Shown here piece by piece: positions 50,084-59,143 of a stretch of DNA of 64,000 nt (positions are counted from its first letter, which is position 1; each line of letters begins with the position of its first letter). The notes below the pieces were generated by a model that ran no database searches, was not told the origin of the DNA, and worked only from the letters and a program-made list of their open reading frames with translations. The stretch is from Pseudomonas sp. F(2018) (GTDB lineage: Bacteria; Pseudomonadota; Gammaproteobacteria; Pseudomonadales; Pseudomonadaceae), in NCBI RefSeq assembly GCF_005508865.1, contig NZ_SCOM01000001.1, forward strand, positions 1,302,001-1,366,000, in the 5' to 3' direction. Made by a program: the position numbers and the translations under genes.

Positions 50084-50596
50084 ATGTCTGGATACACAGC
50101 AGCAGTAGCCTACGGCGTTGCGGCCGCATCGGCGGTCTATGGCGCTTACACCACCGTACAGTCGGGCAAACAGCAGCAGCTAAACGCCAGCGCCCAGGCT
50201 GAGCAGGCTGATGCCGATGCCAAGACCGAGAAGAGCGCGGCCATGGTGCAGGCCGAGCGCATCCGCAAGCTGGCACGCATTCAGGCGAGCGAGGCCAATG
50301 CCGCGCTGGCCGCTTCTGGCGTTGAGGTGGGCGAGGGTACCGCCCTGAACATCAACCGCGAGATCTACCAGAACGCCGAGGAAGATGCCGCGCTCACCGT
50401 CTTCGGTGGGGCGAACAAGGCCCAGCGGTTGAACACCGACGCCAGCAACTACCGGCTGGCCGGCTCGCAGGCCAGATCCAACGCGAACGGCCAAGCAGGC
50501 GCGACGCTGCTGGCCAGCGCCGCCCAGGGTTACAGCGGCTGGAAGGGCAGCGCCGGCGCCAATGGCTCGGCAGCTCGCCAGGGAGGGGCCGCGTAA
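50084..50596 (+). CDS. internal virion protein (T7 gp14-like by position)
   Basis: The 170-residue protein starts with a weakly hydrophobic Ala/Gly segment (MSGYTAAVAYGVAAASAVYG). A long charged helix with Ala repeats (QQQLNASAQAEQADADAKTE) follows, with a Gly/Ala-rich end. This is the pattern of the first internal virion protein of podoviruses. GGAG lies 7 nt before the ATG at 50084. One-base overlap with the next gene. Confidence 0.78.
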   Translation: MSGYTAAVAYGVAAASAVYGAYTTVQSGKQQQLNASAQAEQADADAKTEKSAAMVQAERIRKLARIQASEANAALAASGVEVGEGTALNINREIYQNAEEDAALTVFGGANKAQRLNTDASNYRLAGSQARSNANGQAGATLLASAAQGYSGWKGSAGANGSAARQGGAA

Positions 50597-52632
50597 TGGC
50601 ACAGATCCCAATGGGCAACTTCGTCGCCCCTCGTGCCGTCCCTGCCCCAGAGCAGGGGCGCGTCGTTACGCCTGACGCCAGCAACCGCGGCGCCTTGGCC
50701 ATGGCCGGTGCCGTGCAGGGTGCGGCCATGAACGTCATCGACCAGAAGAACCGCGAGGACCAGGCGCTGGCGCGGGTGAAGGCGAGTAACGCGCTGATCG
50801 ATCGAGAATCCCAGCTGAAGACCATCGGCGCCGATATCAGCGAGAAGATGCGCACCGGGCAGCTCAGCTGGGAGAAGGCCGAGGAGGCGTACAACTCGGC
50901 AGCGTCCAAGCTCACCCCGCTGGATACTCCCGGTCTTGATGAGATTGCCGCCGGCGAAGTGGGCAATTCACTCAAGCGCCTGCAGATCAGCGGCCTGGAC
51001 CGTGTGCGCGAGGCTGCTGCCGGCGCCCGCATCGATTCCGCCCGTTCCGATATCACCAGCCGTATGGACCTGCTGGGCAAGGACGCTGCCCTGCCTGGTG
51101 CCAACATCGACCAGATCAATGCCCGGATGGATGCCGAAGACATCGACATCGCCGGCCGCATGGCCTGGGGCGAGGCCTGGGACCAGAAGAAACAGGAGTT
51201 CAAGGACGACAACTGGACCACCCACGCGACGCAGCGGGTGATCGGCGCCCGCGAGGGCCTGGCCGACCTGAAACAGATCGAGCACGACCTTACCGCCGAG
51301 GACGGCTTCTATGCCCAGAAGCTGGACCCCAACAAGCGCAACCAGCTGTTGAACACCGTCACCGGTCGCATCTACCAGGTGCAGGAGCACCAGCAGCGCC
51401 AGGCCGAAATGCGCGAGATGAAGGCCATGCGCGTGCTCGACCAGATGGACCGGCAGGCCGCCACCGGCATTCCGCCGAGTCCTGCGGAGCAGAAGATCTG
51501 GCAGGCCTCGCTGGCCGGCACGTCGGTGGCTGGCGAGTACAACGCCCGCATCGAGCAGATGAACGAGGTGCAGAAGGTGCTGCGCATGCCGCTCGGCGCC
51601 CAGCAGACGTACATCCAGGAGAAGCGCGCCCAGATCGCCCAGACCGGCGCAAGCGTCTCCGAGGTGGCGAACCTCGATCGCCTCGACCGGGCCGTCACGG
51701 CGAACATGCAGCTGATGCGCGACCAGCCCCTGCTGTTCAACGCCGCTCGCACCGGGAGCAGTGTTGCTCCGCTGGATATGTCCGCGATCACCAGCCCGGA
51801 AGGGCAGGCGGCTCTGGCCGGCCAGATCGCCGAGCGCTTCGACACGGTCAACGCCATGCGCCAGCAGTACGGCCCGCAGGTGGCCCGTATGCCGCTGCTC
51901 CCCCAGGAGGCGGATATGCTGAAGGCAGTGCTCAGCCAGGCCGACGACGCCGCGAAGCTGCAGATTCTGGGCGTTCTCTCCGCGGCATCGCCGTCGGGTT
52001 CCGATTACAAGGCGGTGCTGCAGGCGGTTTCCGCCGATGAGCCGGTCACCCAACTGGCGGGCATGGCCCAACATGCAGGGCTGAAGGGCCCGGCCGACGC
52101 CAAGACAGGCCAGTATGTAGATGTGGCCAAGACCCTGCTGGTCGGCGGAAAGGTGCTGGCCGACAAGTCGTTTCAGCTGCCGGCCGAGAAGGACATGCGC
52201 CTGGCCTTCGACGAGGGCATTGGCGCGTCGCTGCCCGCTGGCACCGCACAGCGCGAGCAGGCCTATACCGCGTTCCGCACCCTGTACGCCGGGCTGGCTC
52301 AGCCGCGCGGCCTGACCGGTACGGACGCTGCCGACAAGGGCGTCGACGACGATCTGGCCAGCGAGGCGCTGCTGCTGGCCACCGGCGGGATCGGCGAGCG
52401 TGCCGGCGCCAAGGTGATCAAGCCCTATGGCATGAGCGACGAGCAGTTCGATGGCCTGGTCGATTCGCAGCTGCAGGGCCTGGCCGAGCGGTCCGGCTTC
52501 CCGCTCGACCAGTTGGAGGATATGCCGCTGATGCCTGTGCCTGGCCAGTCTGGCGCCTACTACCTCATGAACGGCGGTCGCGCACAGATCGATCCGAAGA
52601 CCAATCAACCGATGGTGGTGAAAGCGCGATGA
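50596..52632 (+). CDS. large internal virion protein
   Basis: The 678-residue, mostly helical protein (MAQIPMGNFVAPRAVPAPEQ, several Gln/Glu-rich helices about 110-300) corresponds in size and position to T7 gp15-like ejected proteins. No enzymatic motif is seen. It is coupled by ATGA to the next gene. Confidence 0.78.
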   Translation: MAQIPMGNFVAPRAVPAPEQGRVVTPDASNRGALAMAGAVQGAAMNVIDQKNREDQALARVKASNALIDRESQLKTIGADISEKMRTGQLSWEKAEEAYNSAASKLTPLDTPGLDEIAAGEVGNSLKRLQISGLDRVREAAAGARIDSARSDITSRMDLLGKDAALPGANIDQINARMDAEDIDIAGRMAWGEAWDQKKQEFKDDNWTTHATQRVIGAREGLADLKQIEHDLTAEDGFYAQKLDPNKRNQLLNTVTGRIYQVQEHQQRQAEMREMKAMRVLDQMDRQAATGIPPSPAEQKIWQASLAGTSVAGEYNARIEQMNEVQKVLRMPLGAQQTYIQEKRAQIAQTGASVSEVANLDRLDRAVTANMQLMRDQPLLFNAARTGSSVAPLDMSAITSPEGQAALAGQIAERFDTVNAMRQQYGPQVARMPLLPQEADMLKAVLSQADDAAKLQILGVLSAASPSGSDYKAVLQAVSADEPVTQLAGMAQHAGLKGPADAKTGQYVDVAKTLLVGGKVLADKSFQLPAEKDMRLAFDEGIGASLPAGTAQREQAYTAFRTLYAGLAQPRGLTGTDAADKGVDDDLASEALLLATGGIGERAGAKVIKPYGMSDEQFDGLVDSQLQGLAERSGFPLDQLEDMPLMPVPGQSGAYYLMNGGRAQIDPKTNQPMVVKAR

Positions 52633-54542
52633 CCTGGCTAGATGATGGGGTAGACGAAGCCGAACTGGCTAGCCAGGCGCAGCGGATCGAGTTCACCAGT
52701 GAAGGGCCGCAGACCGGCGTCTGGCAAGGTTTCGGCACCGGTTTCGGTGATGCGTTGGAGCTCGGCGGTATCTCGGCCAGCAACATGATGCAGGCCGCAG
52801 GCTCTGCCTCCTTCGAGCAGGACCTGGCGATCAGCAGCCTGTACTTCCCCGATGAGGCGGACGAACAGATTGAGGCGCAGCAGCAGGAGCAACAGCGGCT
52901 CAGCAAGGACACCGCAGAGGCCGTCCAGGAGCTGCGCGCAGACCCGCGAACCGTCGGCGTGGCCGGCCAGATACTCAACACCGCCGCCGAGGTCCTGCCG
53001 CGCACTGCAGCTGCCGCGCTGCTCACCGGCCCCGCCGGCATCGTCGCCGGCCCTCTGGCTGCAGGTGCACCAGCAGGATATACCGCCACGCAGGTCGCCA
53101 AGGCCGATGGCGTCGATGACGCCACGGCAACCGCGCAGGGCCTGATCGAGGGCGTTGCCACCACCGTTGGCGCAGGCCTGCCGGCTGCCCGATTCGTGAA
53201 GCCCATTCTCGGCGATGCCGCTATCGCCGTCGGTGCCAACGTCGCCATCGGTATGGCCAGTCGCGGTGCCACGGCCTCGCTGCTGGAGAGCAACGGCTAC
53301 ACCGCCCAGGCCGCCCAGTACCGGGCAATGGATGGCACCGCCGTGCTGACCGACGCCGTGCTGGGCGCCGCGTTCTTCGGCCTTGGTCGTGCCAGCGTCC
53401 GCCGGCCGAACACCCAGCAGATCGACGCCGCCCTCACTGAGCGCCAGGCGGTGCACGCCGATATCGACACCGCGCCAGGTGCGCCGACCACTCCGCGTGC
53501 AGCCGTTGCGCACCAGGAAGCGCTGCGCATGGCGATCGAGCAGGTAACCCGTGGGGAGCCCGTCAGCCTGCCGGACAGCATCCACACGGTGGATTTTCTG
53601 CGCTCTGCGGACGAGCTGCCGCCGATTCGCCCACCGCGCGCCGATATCGAGGCCAGTGCCCGGGCCGAGGCGCTGCCGATCATCCGCGCCGAGCTAGAAC
53701 AGCAGGCGGCCCTTGCCGTGCCCAACGTCCGCGACCTGAAAACCGAGCTGGCCGGCCTGCGGCGCACGGTAGACGGGCTCGACGCCACGTTCCGCGAGCG
53801 GGCCAAGGCTTTTCAGGAGCAGGGCGCCAGCCGCAAGCAGGCGGAAGCTCAGGCTCGGCAGGCCATCCAGCAGGAGCGGGCGCAGGTCGAGCAGCGCCAG
53901 CAGGCCATCACCGAGCAGCTTGACGGCAACCGTGCCGCCGAGCAGGCCAGGGGCGAGCTGGCGGCGATGGATCGCGGCGAGCTGCCGGCGCGCTTCGAGG
54001 AGCGGGTTACCGCTAGGGCTGCTGAGATGGAGCAGGGTTTCCAGCGCCGGCCTTTGGCCAACCAGGTGGCAGAGGGGAATACCAGGCTGAGCATGCGCGA
54101 GGTGGCGCAGCAGGAGATCATCCGCATCCTCGACGACCTGGAGCGCGCAGAGCCGACCCTGGTGGCCAGGCCTCTGGATATCGGCGCCTCAAAGGGTGTG
54201 GCAAAACCGGAAGTCACCTCGGCATCGAAAACGGCGAAACCCGCATCAGAACCGGCGGAAAGTGCAACGGATGGGGCGAAAGGTGCATCAACCACGCCCG
54301 ATAGTGCATCGCCAGAGGCTGGCGCGCGGGCTGCAGATCCAGAGCTTGCCGTCGTCGACGAGATCATGGCCAGGGTCGACGACATGCAACTGCCCACCGG
54401 CGCCATCGATGCCGATGGAAAGCCCGTCACCGTGTCCGCCCGCCAGCTGCTCTCCGATGCCGATGCCGACATTCAACGCGCCCAGCAGGAGTCCAATGGA
54501 TTCGCGGCAGCGGCTGCTTGCTTCCTGCAGCGCGGAGCGTGA
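52629..54542 (+). CDS. internal virion protein with membrane-active segment
   Basis: The 637-residue protein has an acidic N-terminus and a Gly/Ala-rich hydrophobic region (about 135-250, TAAAALLTGPAGIVAGPLAAGAPAG) that could insert in membrane. Long helices follow (about 340-480), and then a Ser/Ala/Glu low-complexity tail. No lytic transglycosylase motif is visible. It is likely ejected with DNA. Its stop is directly followed by hairpin copy 3. Confidence 0.72.
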   Translation: MTWLDDGVDEAELASQAQRIEFTSEGPQTGVWQGFGTGFGDALELGGISASNMMQAAGSASFEQDLAISSLYFPDEADEQIEAQQQEQQRLSKDTAEAVQELRADPRTVGVAGQILNTAAEVLPRTAAAALLTGPAGIVAGPLAAGAPAGYTATQVAKADGVDDATATAQGLIEGVATTVGAGLPAARFVKPILGDAAIAVGANVAIGMASRGATASLLESNGYTAQAAQYRAMDGTAVLTDAVLGAAFFGLGRASVRRPNTQQIDAALTERQAVHADIDTAPGAPTTPRAAVAHQEALRMAIEQVTRGEPVSLPDSIHTVDFLRSADELPPIRPPRADIEASARAEALPIIRAELEQQAALAVPNVRDLKTELAGLRRTVDGLDATFRERAKAFQEQGASRKQAEAQARQAIQQERAQVEQRQQAITEQLDGNRAAEQARGELAAMDRGELPARFEERVTARAAEMEQGFQRRPLANQVAEGNTRLSMREVAQQEIIRILDDLERAEPTLVARPLDIGASKGVAKPEVTSASKTAKPASEPAESATDGAKGASTTPDSASPEAGARAADPELAVVDEIMARVDDMQLPTGAIDADGKPVTVSARQLLSDADADIQRAQQESNGFAAAAACFLQRGA

Positions 54543-54545
54543 ATA

Positions 54546-54559
54546 GTCGGGAAACCGAC
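54546..54559 (+). repeat. late-operon hairpin element, copy 3
   Basis: GTCGGGAAACCGAC is preceded by GAATA and followed by TACCGACCCCCC. It begins 4 nt after the stop at 54542 and ends 44 nt before the next ATG. Confidence 0.85.
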
Positions 54560-54574
54560 TACCGACCCCCCATA

Positions 54575-54603
54575 GGCTTGCCTCCACACATCGGAGGTAA
54601 GCC
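54575..54603 (+). promoter_or_regulatory. hairpin sequestering the ribosome binding site of the 54604 gene
   Basis: GGCTTGCCTCC (54575-54585) pairs with GGAGGTAAGCC (54593-54603) in 11 continuous pairs including one G-U, with a 7-nt loop. The whole Shine-Dalgarno GGAGG is buried and the helix abuts the ATG. Confidence 0.75.
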
Positions 54604-57168
54604 ATGCGTCCAGAATGCGCCATGGCCGTCGCCCAGGCGATCGGCCGATCCCTCACCCAGCCAGAGCTAAAGGGCATCGAGGACCGCCTGCGGCGCAACA
54701 TGCGCCAGCTCGCCCAGTCCGACCCAACCTGGCAGACCAAGACCACCGCCGACCGTCTGGCCGAGGCCGCCCAGAAGGCAGGCCAGGAGCTGGTCGCCGA
54801 GCAGCAGCTCAAGAAGAAGCGCGTTGCGCTGACCATCATGGCGCACGACCGCATCAGCAGTTACATGCAGCGCTTCCCAGACCGGCCGCTCGAAGGCCTG
54901 GATCGGCTGCTGGCGTTCAGCGCCGACGGGAAGAGCGGCATTCAGTCGATCGAGTCGGCCACCCGGGCGATCCGGGACGACTCGCTGTCGCGCATGCTCG
55001 ATGTCATCGACCTGACCAAGGGCAAGTTCCTCGGCCTGCTGCAGGACCAGGCCGGCAACCTGGCGCTCGTGCGCGAGCTGCACGGCGAGGACAGCGGGGT
55101 GCCGGCGGCAAAGGTGGCGGCCAAGGCCTTCCGCGAGACGGCCGAGGCGCTGCGAACCCGATTCAACCGGGCCGGCGGCGACGTCGGCTTCCTCGAAGAC
55201 TGGGCCATGCCGCGCGATCACTCGCAGATCAAGGTCGCGCGCAGCCAGAGCGACTGGGTCGGCGACCACCTGAGTTGGGCGGACCGCTCCCGCTACGTCA
55301 AGGAAGACGGCTCACCGATGAACGACGTGGAGCTGCGCGAGTTCCTCGAGCACGCCTGGACGACCCTGGCCACCGGCGGCGTCAACAAGCTGGAGCCCGG
55401 ACGGGCGCCGGTCGGCTCGTCGACGGCCAACCACGGCAACGAGTCGCGGCAGATCCACTACAAGGACGCGGAGTCGTTCATTGCCGCCCAGCAGAAGTAC
55501 GGCGAGCGCACCCTGCTCGAGCTGCTGGTCGGCCACATCGACCGGGCCGCGCGGGACATCGCCCTGGTCGAGAACCTGGGGCCGAATCCGACCAACGTGA
55601 TGCGCTACTTCCTCGACCAGGGGCAGAAGGAGCAGGTCGAGAAAGCGCTGGGCGCCGGCGGGAAGAAGCAGGCCAAGGCCGCCGAGCTGGCGGCGAAGCA
55701 GCGGCGCCGCATCGAATACCTCTACGAGGAAGTGGCCGGCACACGCCCGCCGCCCGCATCGGCAGCCATCGCCAACGGCTTCGACACCTACCGGGCGTTG
55801 AATGTCTCGGCCCGCCTGGGCTCGGCGGTACTTACCTCGGTCACCGACCAGGGCACGCTGGCGCTGACCGCGGCCATGAACGGCATGCCTGTGATGAAGG
55901 TGTTCGCCAACGAGCTGCGCATGCTCAACCCAGCAGACGCCGGTGATCGGCGCCTGGCCATGCGTGCCGGCCTGGGCCTTAACCAGCTGATCGGCAGCCT
56001 GAACCGGTTCGGCGCCGATGGCCTGGGATCGACTGAAGCGATATCCGGGCGGGCCTCGAAGTGGTCGCAGACGGCGGCCAGCAAGGTGATGCAGGCCTCT
56101 GGCATGAACGCCATGACGTCGGGCCTGCAGCGGGCGTTCGGCGCCACCTTCATGGACACCATCGGCGATATGTCGCGCCGCTTCGATTCGATGCGCGCCA
56201 TGGATGAGGCCGACCGGCTGCGCCTGGAAGGGAAGGGCGTCACCGAGACCGACTGGCAGGTGTGGCGCCTAGCCGAGCCGGAAGACTGGCGCGGCGCTGG
56301 CGACACGGTGCTGACCGCCGGCAGCATCTACAAGCTGACGGACCAGCAGCTGCAGGGCCTTGCCAGGCTGGCCGGTACCACCCCGCAGCGCCTACGCGAC
56401 CAGGCCGCCACCAAACTACTGGGCACGGTGCTGGACGAAACCAATATGGCGATCATCGAGCCGGGCGCCCGGGAGCGGAGTTTCATGCATGGTCGCTTCG
56501 AAAGGGGCACCTACCCTGGGGAACTCATGCGATCGTTCTGGCAGTTCAAGAGCTTCTCTGTGTCGATGATCATGCGGCATTGGGCCAGGGCGATGGCCCA
56601 GCCAGGATGGGGAAAGGCCAAGTACCTGGGTGCGTTGATCGCCACCACCACGGTGCTGGGCGGCCTGTCCATCCAGCTTGGCGAGCTGGCCGCCGGCCGT
56701 GACCCGAAGGACATCACCGACGACGGCACGCTCGGCGTGCCCGGCCTGCGCTTCGGTATCGCCTCGATGATGAAGGGCGGCGCCCTGGGGCTTTACTCCG
56801 ACTTCCTGTTCAGCAATTCGACCCAGGGCGGGCAGTCAGCCGTAGTTTCGTTCCTCGGCCCAATAGCGGGTGATGCAGAGGCGCTGTGGGGCCTGAAAGA
56901 CAACGCTGCAGCAGGGGAGGTCAACCAGACCGGCGCCAAGCTGATCAGGCTGGCGAAGAGTCACACCCCGTTCGCCAACCTCTGGTACACCAAGGCCGCC
57001 ACCGATCACCTGGTGTTCAACCAGATGCAGGAGTTTTTCTCTCCGGGCTACCTGCGCCGCATGCAGAAGCGCGCGCGGCAGGAGTTCAACCAGTCGTTCT
57101 GGTGGGAGCCGGGCGACCAGACGCCAGACCGTGCGCCGAACCTGGGCGCCGCAGTAGGAGGCCGCTGA
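54604..57168 (+). CDS. largest internal virion protein (T7 gp16-like by position)
   Basis: The 854-residue helical protein is the last of the ejection proteins. It has a charged N-terminal half, a helical middle and a C-terminal half with some hydrophobic helices (about 670-720, YLGALIATTTVLGGLSIQLGELA). It ends RQEFNQSFWWEPGDQTPDRAPNLGAAVGGR. No peptidoglycan hydrolase motif is seen. It begins a new transcription/translation block after hairpin copy 3. Confidence 0.78.
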   Translation: MRPECAMAVAQAIGRSLTQPELKGIEDRLRRNMRQLAQSDPTWQTKTTADRLAEAAQKAGQELVAEQQLKKKRVALTIMAHDRISSYMQRFPDRPLEGLDRLLAFSADGKSGIQSIESATRAIRDDSLSRMLDVIDLTKGKFLGLLQDQAGNLALVRELHGEDSGVPAAKVAAKAFRETAEALRTRFNRAGGDVGFLEDWAMPRDHSQIKVARSQSDWVGDHLSWADRSRYVKEDGSPMNDVELREFLEHAWTTLATGGVNKLEPGRAPVGSSTANHGNESRQIHYKDAESFIAAQQKYGERTLLELLVGHIDRAARDIALVENLGPNPTNVMRYFLDQGQKEQVEKALGAGGKKQAKAAELAAKQRRRIEYLYEEVAGTRPPPASAAIANGFDTYRALNVSARLGSAVLTSVTDQGTLALTAAMNGMPVMKVFANELRMLNPADAGDRRLAMRAGLGLNQLIGSLNRFGADGLGSTEAISGRASKWSQTAASKVMQASGMNAMTSGLQRAFGATFMDTIGDMSRRFDSMRAMDEADRLRLEGKGVTETDWQVWRLAEPEDWRGAGDTVLTAGSIYKLTDQQLQGLARLAGTTPQRLRDQAATKLLGTVLDETNMAIIEPGARERSFMHGRFERGTYPGELMRSFWQFKSFSVSMIMRHWARAMAQPGWGKAKYLGALIATTTVLGGLSIQLGELAAGRDPKDITDDGTLGVPGLRFGIASMMKGGALGLYSDFLFSNSTQGGQSAVVSFLGPIAGDAEALWGLKDNAAAGEVNQTGAKLIRLAKSHTPFANLWYTKAATDHLVFNQMQEFFSPGYLRRMQKRARQEFNQSFWWEPGDQTPDRAPNLGAAVGGR

Positions 57169-57169
57169 T

Positions 57170-57508
57170 ATGCGAGACGACCAGATCACCAGGTTGCAGG
57201 CGCTGAGCGAACGGCTCGGCGAAGTTGTCATCGAGGAAGTCGACCCGCACCATTGGCCAGGCCACGGCACGCCGCTGGCCGAGCTGACCCAGCAGGAGCG
57301 CGGCGACCGCTACTGGTGCAAGAAGAACGCCGCGGCGTCCATGACCCTGCTGCTGAAGGTGGTGAACATCGCCGGCATGCTGAACCGCCAGCGGCCGGCG
57401 CCGGATGCTGGCCATACCGTCGGCGAGCTGGACTCCGAGCTGGCTGCCGCTGAGCGCGAGGCCCAGGCCATTATCGACCGCATGCAAAAGGGTCAGAATG
57501 TCCACTGA
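57170..57508 (+). CDS. probable terminase small subunit
   Basis: The 112-residue helical protein (MRDDQITRLQALSERLGEVV, MTLLLKVVNIAGMLNRQRP, C-terminal coiled helix) lies directly before the large terminase gene and overlaps it by 11 nt, the normal place of the DNA-recognition subunit. No clear motif proves the call. Confidence 0.6.
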   Translation: MRDDQITRLQALSERLGEVVIEEVDPHHWPGHGTPLAELTQQERGDRYWCKKNAAASMTLLLKVVNIAGMLNRQRPAPDAGHTVGELDSELAAAEREAQAIIDRMQKGQNVH

Positions 57509-59120
57509 GCCGCCGAAGGTCTCACTGCTGGTCTTCTTCATGATGTGGGCCAGGCGCATGCGGTGGCAGGTGCCCGATATCCACGTCAAGGCGCTGATCT
57601 GGCTGGAGCGAAAGGGCAATTTAGCCGTCCTGCGCTGCTTCCGTGGCTTCGGTAAGTCGACGCTGCTGGCGATCTACAACGCCTGGCGGTACTACAAAGA
57701 CCCGACGTTTCGCATCCTGCACCAGTCCGAGTCGGACCCGACCGCCTACAAGACCAGCCGCGACACGCAGAACGTAATCCGGAACCACCCATTGACCCGG
57801 CACCTCCTGCCACCCAACCAGGGAACGGTAGAGCAGTGGTGGGTCGAGGGCGCCGCCGACTTCCGAAATGCCTCGATGTTCGCCAAGGGCATTCTCTCCA
57901 ACGTCACTTCTGCCCGTGCCGACGAGTGCCAGAACGATGACGTCGAAGTGCCGCGCAACATCCAGACGCCTGAGGCGCGGGAAAAGCTCCGGTACCGCCT
58001 GGGCGAGCAGACGCACATCCTGGTGCCCGGTGGCTCGAAGCTGTACATCGGCACGCCGCACACCCACGACAGCCTTTATGACGAGGTCGAGAGCATGGGC
58101 GCCGACTGCCTGACCATCCGCATGTTCGAGCTCGAGCATCGGATCGATGCCGCTACCGAGACAGCCAATGACGTGCCGTTCCGCCCGGACGTTGTCTTCG
58201 CCGGCATCGGCAAGCATGCCCGCCTGCTGGTGGAGGGGCGCGACTACATTCTCACCAAACACGGGATCGCCTTCAGCGAACCGCCCGGCACCCTGGTGGA
58301 CTGCTACGCCGGCAGCGCCTGGCCAGATCGCTTCGATGCCGCCGAGTTAGAACGACGCCGCCGCGAGACCAGAACGATCAACGAATGGGACAGCCAGTAT
58401 CAACTGCACAGCAAGCCGGTCACCGAGGTGCGACTCGATCCGGCGAAGATCATCCCCTACGACGTGCAGCCGGTTGTCCGGCAGGCGAACGGCCAGGTCG
58501 GCTTGTTCCTTGGCAGCACGCAGATCGTCGGCGCCGTGGCCTATTGGGACTGTTCGCTGGGCAAGGTGAAGAGCGACGCCTCGGCGCTGTCGCTGATCTT
58601 CACCGACGCGCGCGGCCAGCTCTACTGGCACGTTTGCGAGGGGCTGGTCGGCGAGCTGGCCGAGTTCGATGCGAAGGACCGGATCATCGGCGGCCAGGTC
58701 GTGCAGGTCCGCGACCTGGTGGTGCGCTACCAGATCCCACGGGTGATCGTCGAAACCAACGGCCCCGGCGGCTTCGTGCCAAACATCCTGCGTCAGGCGC
58801 TGAAGGGCACCGGTTGCGGGGTAGGGGAAGAGCACAGCACCGTCAACAAGCAGAAACGCATCCTCGATGCCCTGGAGTCGCCGTTGTCGGCCCGCTTCCT
58901 GTGGGCCCATGTCGACGTGCTGCGCGGTCCGCTCTGGGACCAGATGCGCGACTTCAACCCGGCCATCAGCAACCAGCCAGATGACTTCCTCGACTCCGGC
59001 GCCGGCGCCATCAGCCAGACCCCGGTGCGCATCGGCAAGATAGTCGGGAAACCGACCGAGCAGAGGCGTGACGATTGGCGCCCAGATGCGGGCGTGCACG
59101 AGGTGCAGGTCGACTACTAG
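57498..59120 (+). CDS. terminase large subunit (packaging ATPase/nuclease)
   Basis: The 540-residue protein has a Walker A-like CFRGFGKSTLL (about 50), a Walker B/acidic segment ARADECQNDDVE (about 137), and a C-terminal nuclease domain. The nuclease Asp positions are plausible in YWDCSLGKVKSDASALSLI and VETNGPGG, and DDFLDSGAGAI is near the end. It resembles T7 gp19/DNA maturase B. It cuts and pumps DNA into the prohead. Hairpin copy 4 is inside the last 80 nt of its frame. The start MSTEPPK at 57498 is chosen within the small gene's end. Confidence 0.88.
   Translation: MSTEPPKVSLLVFFMMWARRMRWQVPDIHVKALIWLERKGNLAVLRCFRGFGKSTLLAIYNAWRYYKDPTFRILHQSESDPTAYKTSRDTQNVIRNHPLTRHLLPPNQGTVEQWWVEGAADFRNASMFAKGILSNVTSARADECQNDDVEVPRNIQTPEAREKLRYRLGEQTHILVPGGSKLYIGTPHTHDSLYDEVESMGADCLTIRMFELEHRIDAATETANDVPFRPDVVFAGIGKHARLLVEGRDYILTKHGIAFSEPPGTLVDCYAGSAWPDRFDAAELERRRRETRTINEWDSQYQLHSKPVTEVRLDPAKIIPYDVQPVVRQANGQVGLFLGSTQIVGAVAYWDCSLGKVKSDASALSLIFTDARGQLYWHVCEGLVGELAEFDAKDRIIGGQVVQVRDLVVRYQIPRVIVETNGPGGFVPNILRQALKGTGCGVGEEHSTVNKQKRILDALESPLSARFLWAHVDVLRGPLWDQMRDFNPAISNQPDDFLDSGAGAISQTPVRIGKIVGKPTEQRRDDWRPDAGVHEVQVDY
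59043..59056 (+). repeat. late-operon hairpin element, copy 4
   Basis: GTCGGGAAACCGAC, preceded by AGATA, lies inside the terminase frame, encoding VGKPT. Keeping the element intact inside coding sequence, 87 nt before the tail-fibre gene, points to selection on the element. Confidence 0.85.
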
Positions 59121-59141
59121 CCCGCCAGCGCCGAGGGCTAG
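59117..59141 (+). promoter_or_regulatory. hairpin before the tail-fibre gene
   Basis: CTAGCCC (59117-59123) pairs with GGGCTAG (59135-59141), 2 nt before the ATG at 59144. The GAGGG Shine-Dalgarno lies partly in the 3' arm. Confidence 0.55.
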
Positions 59142-59143
59142 TC

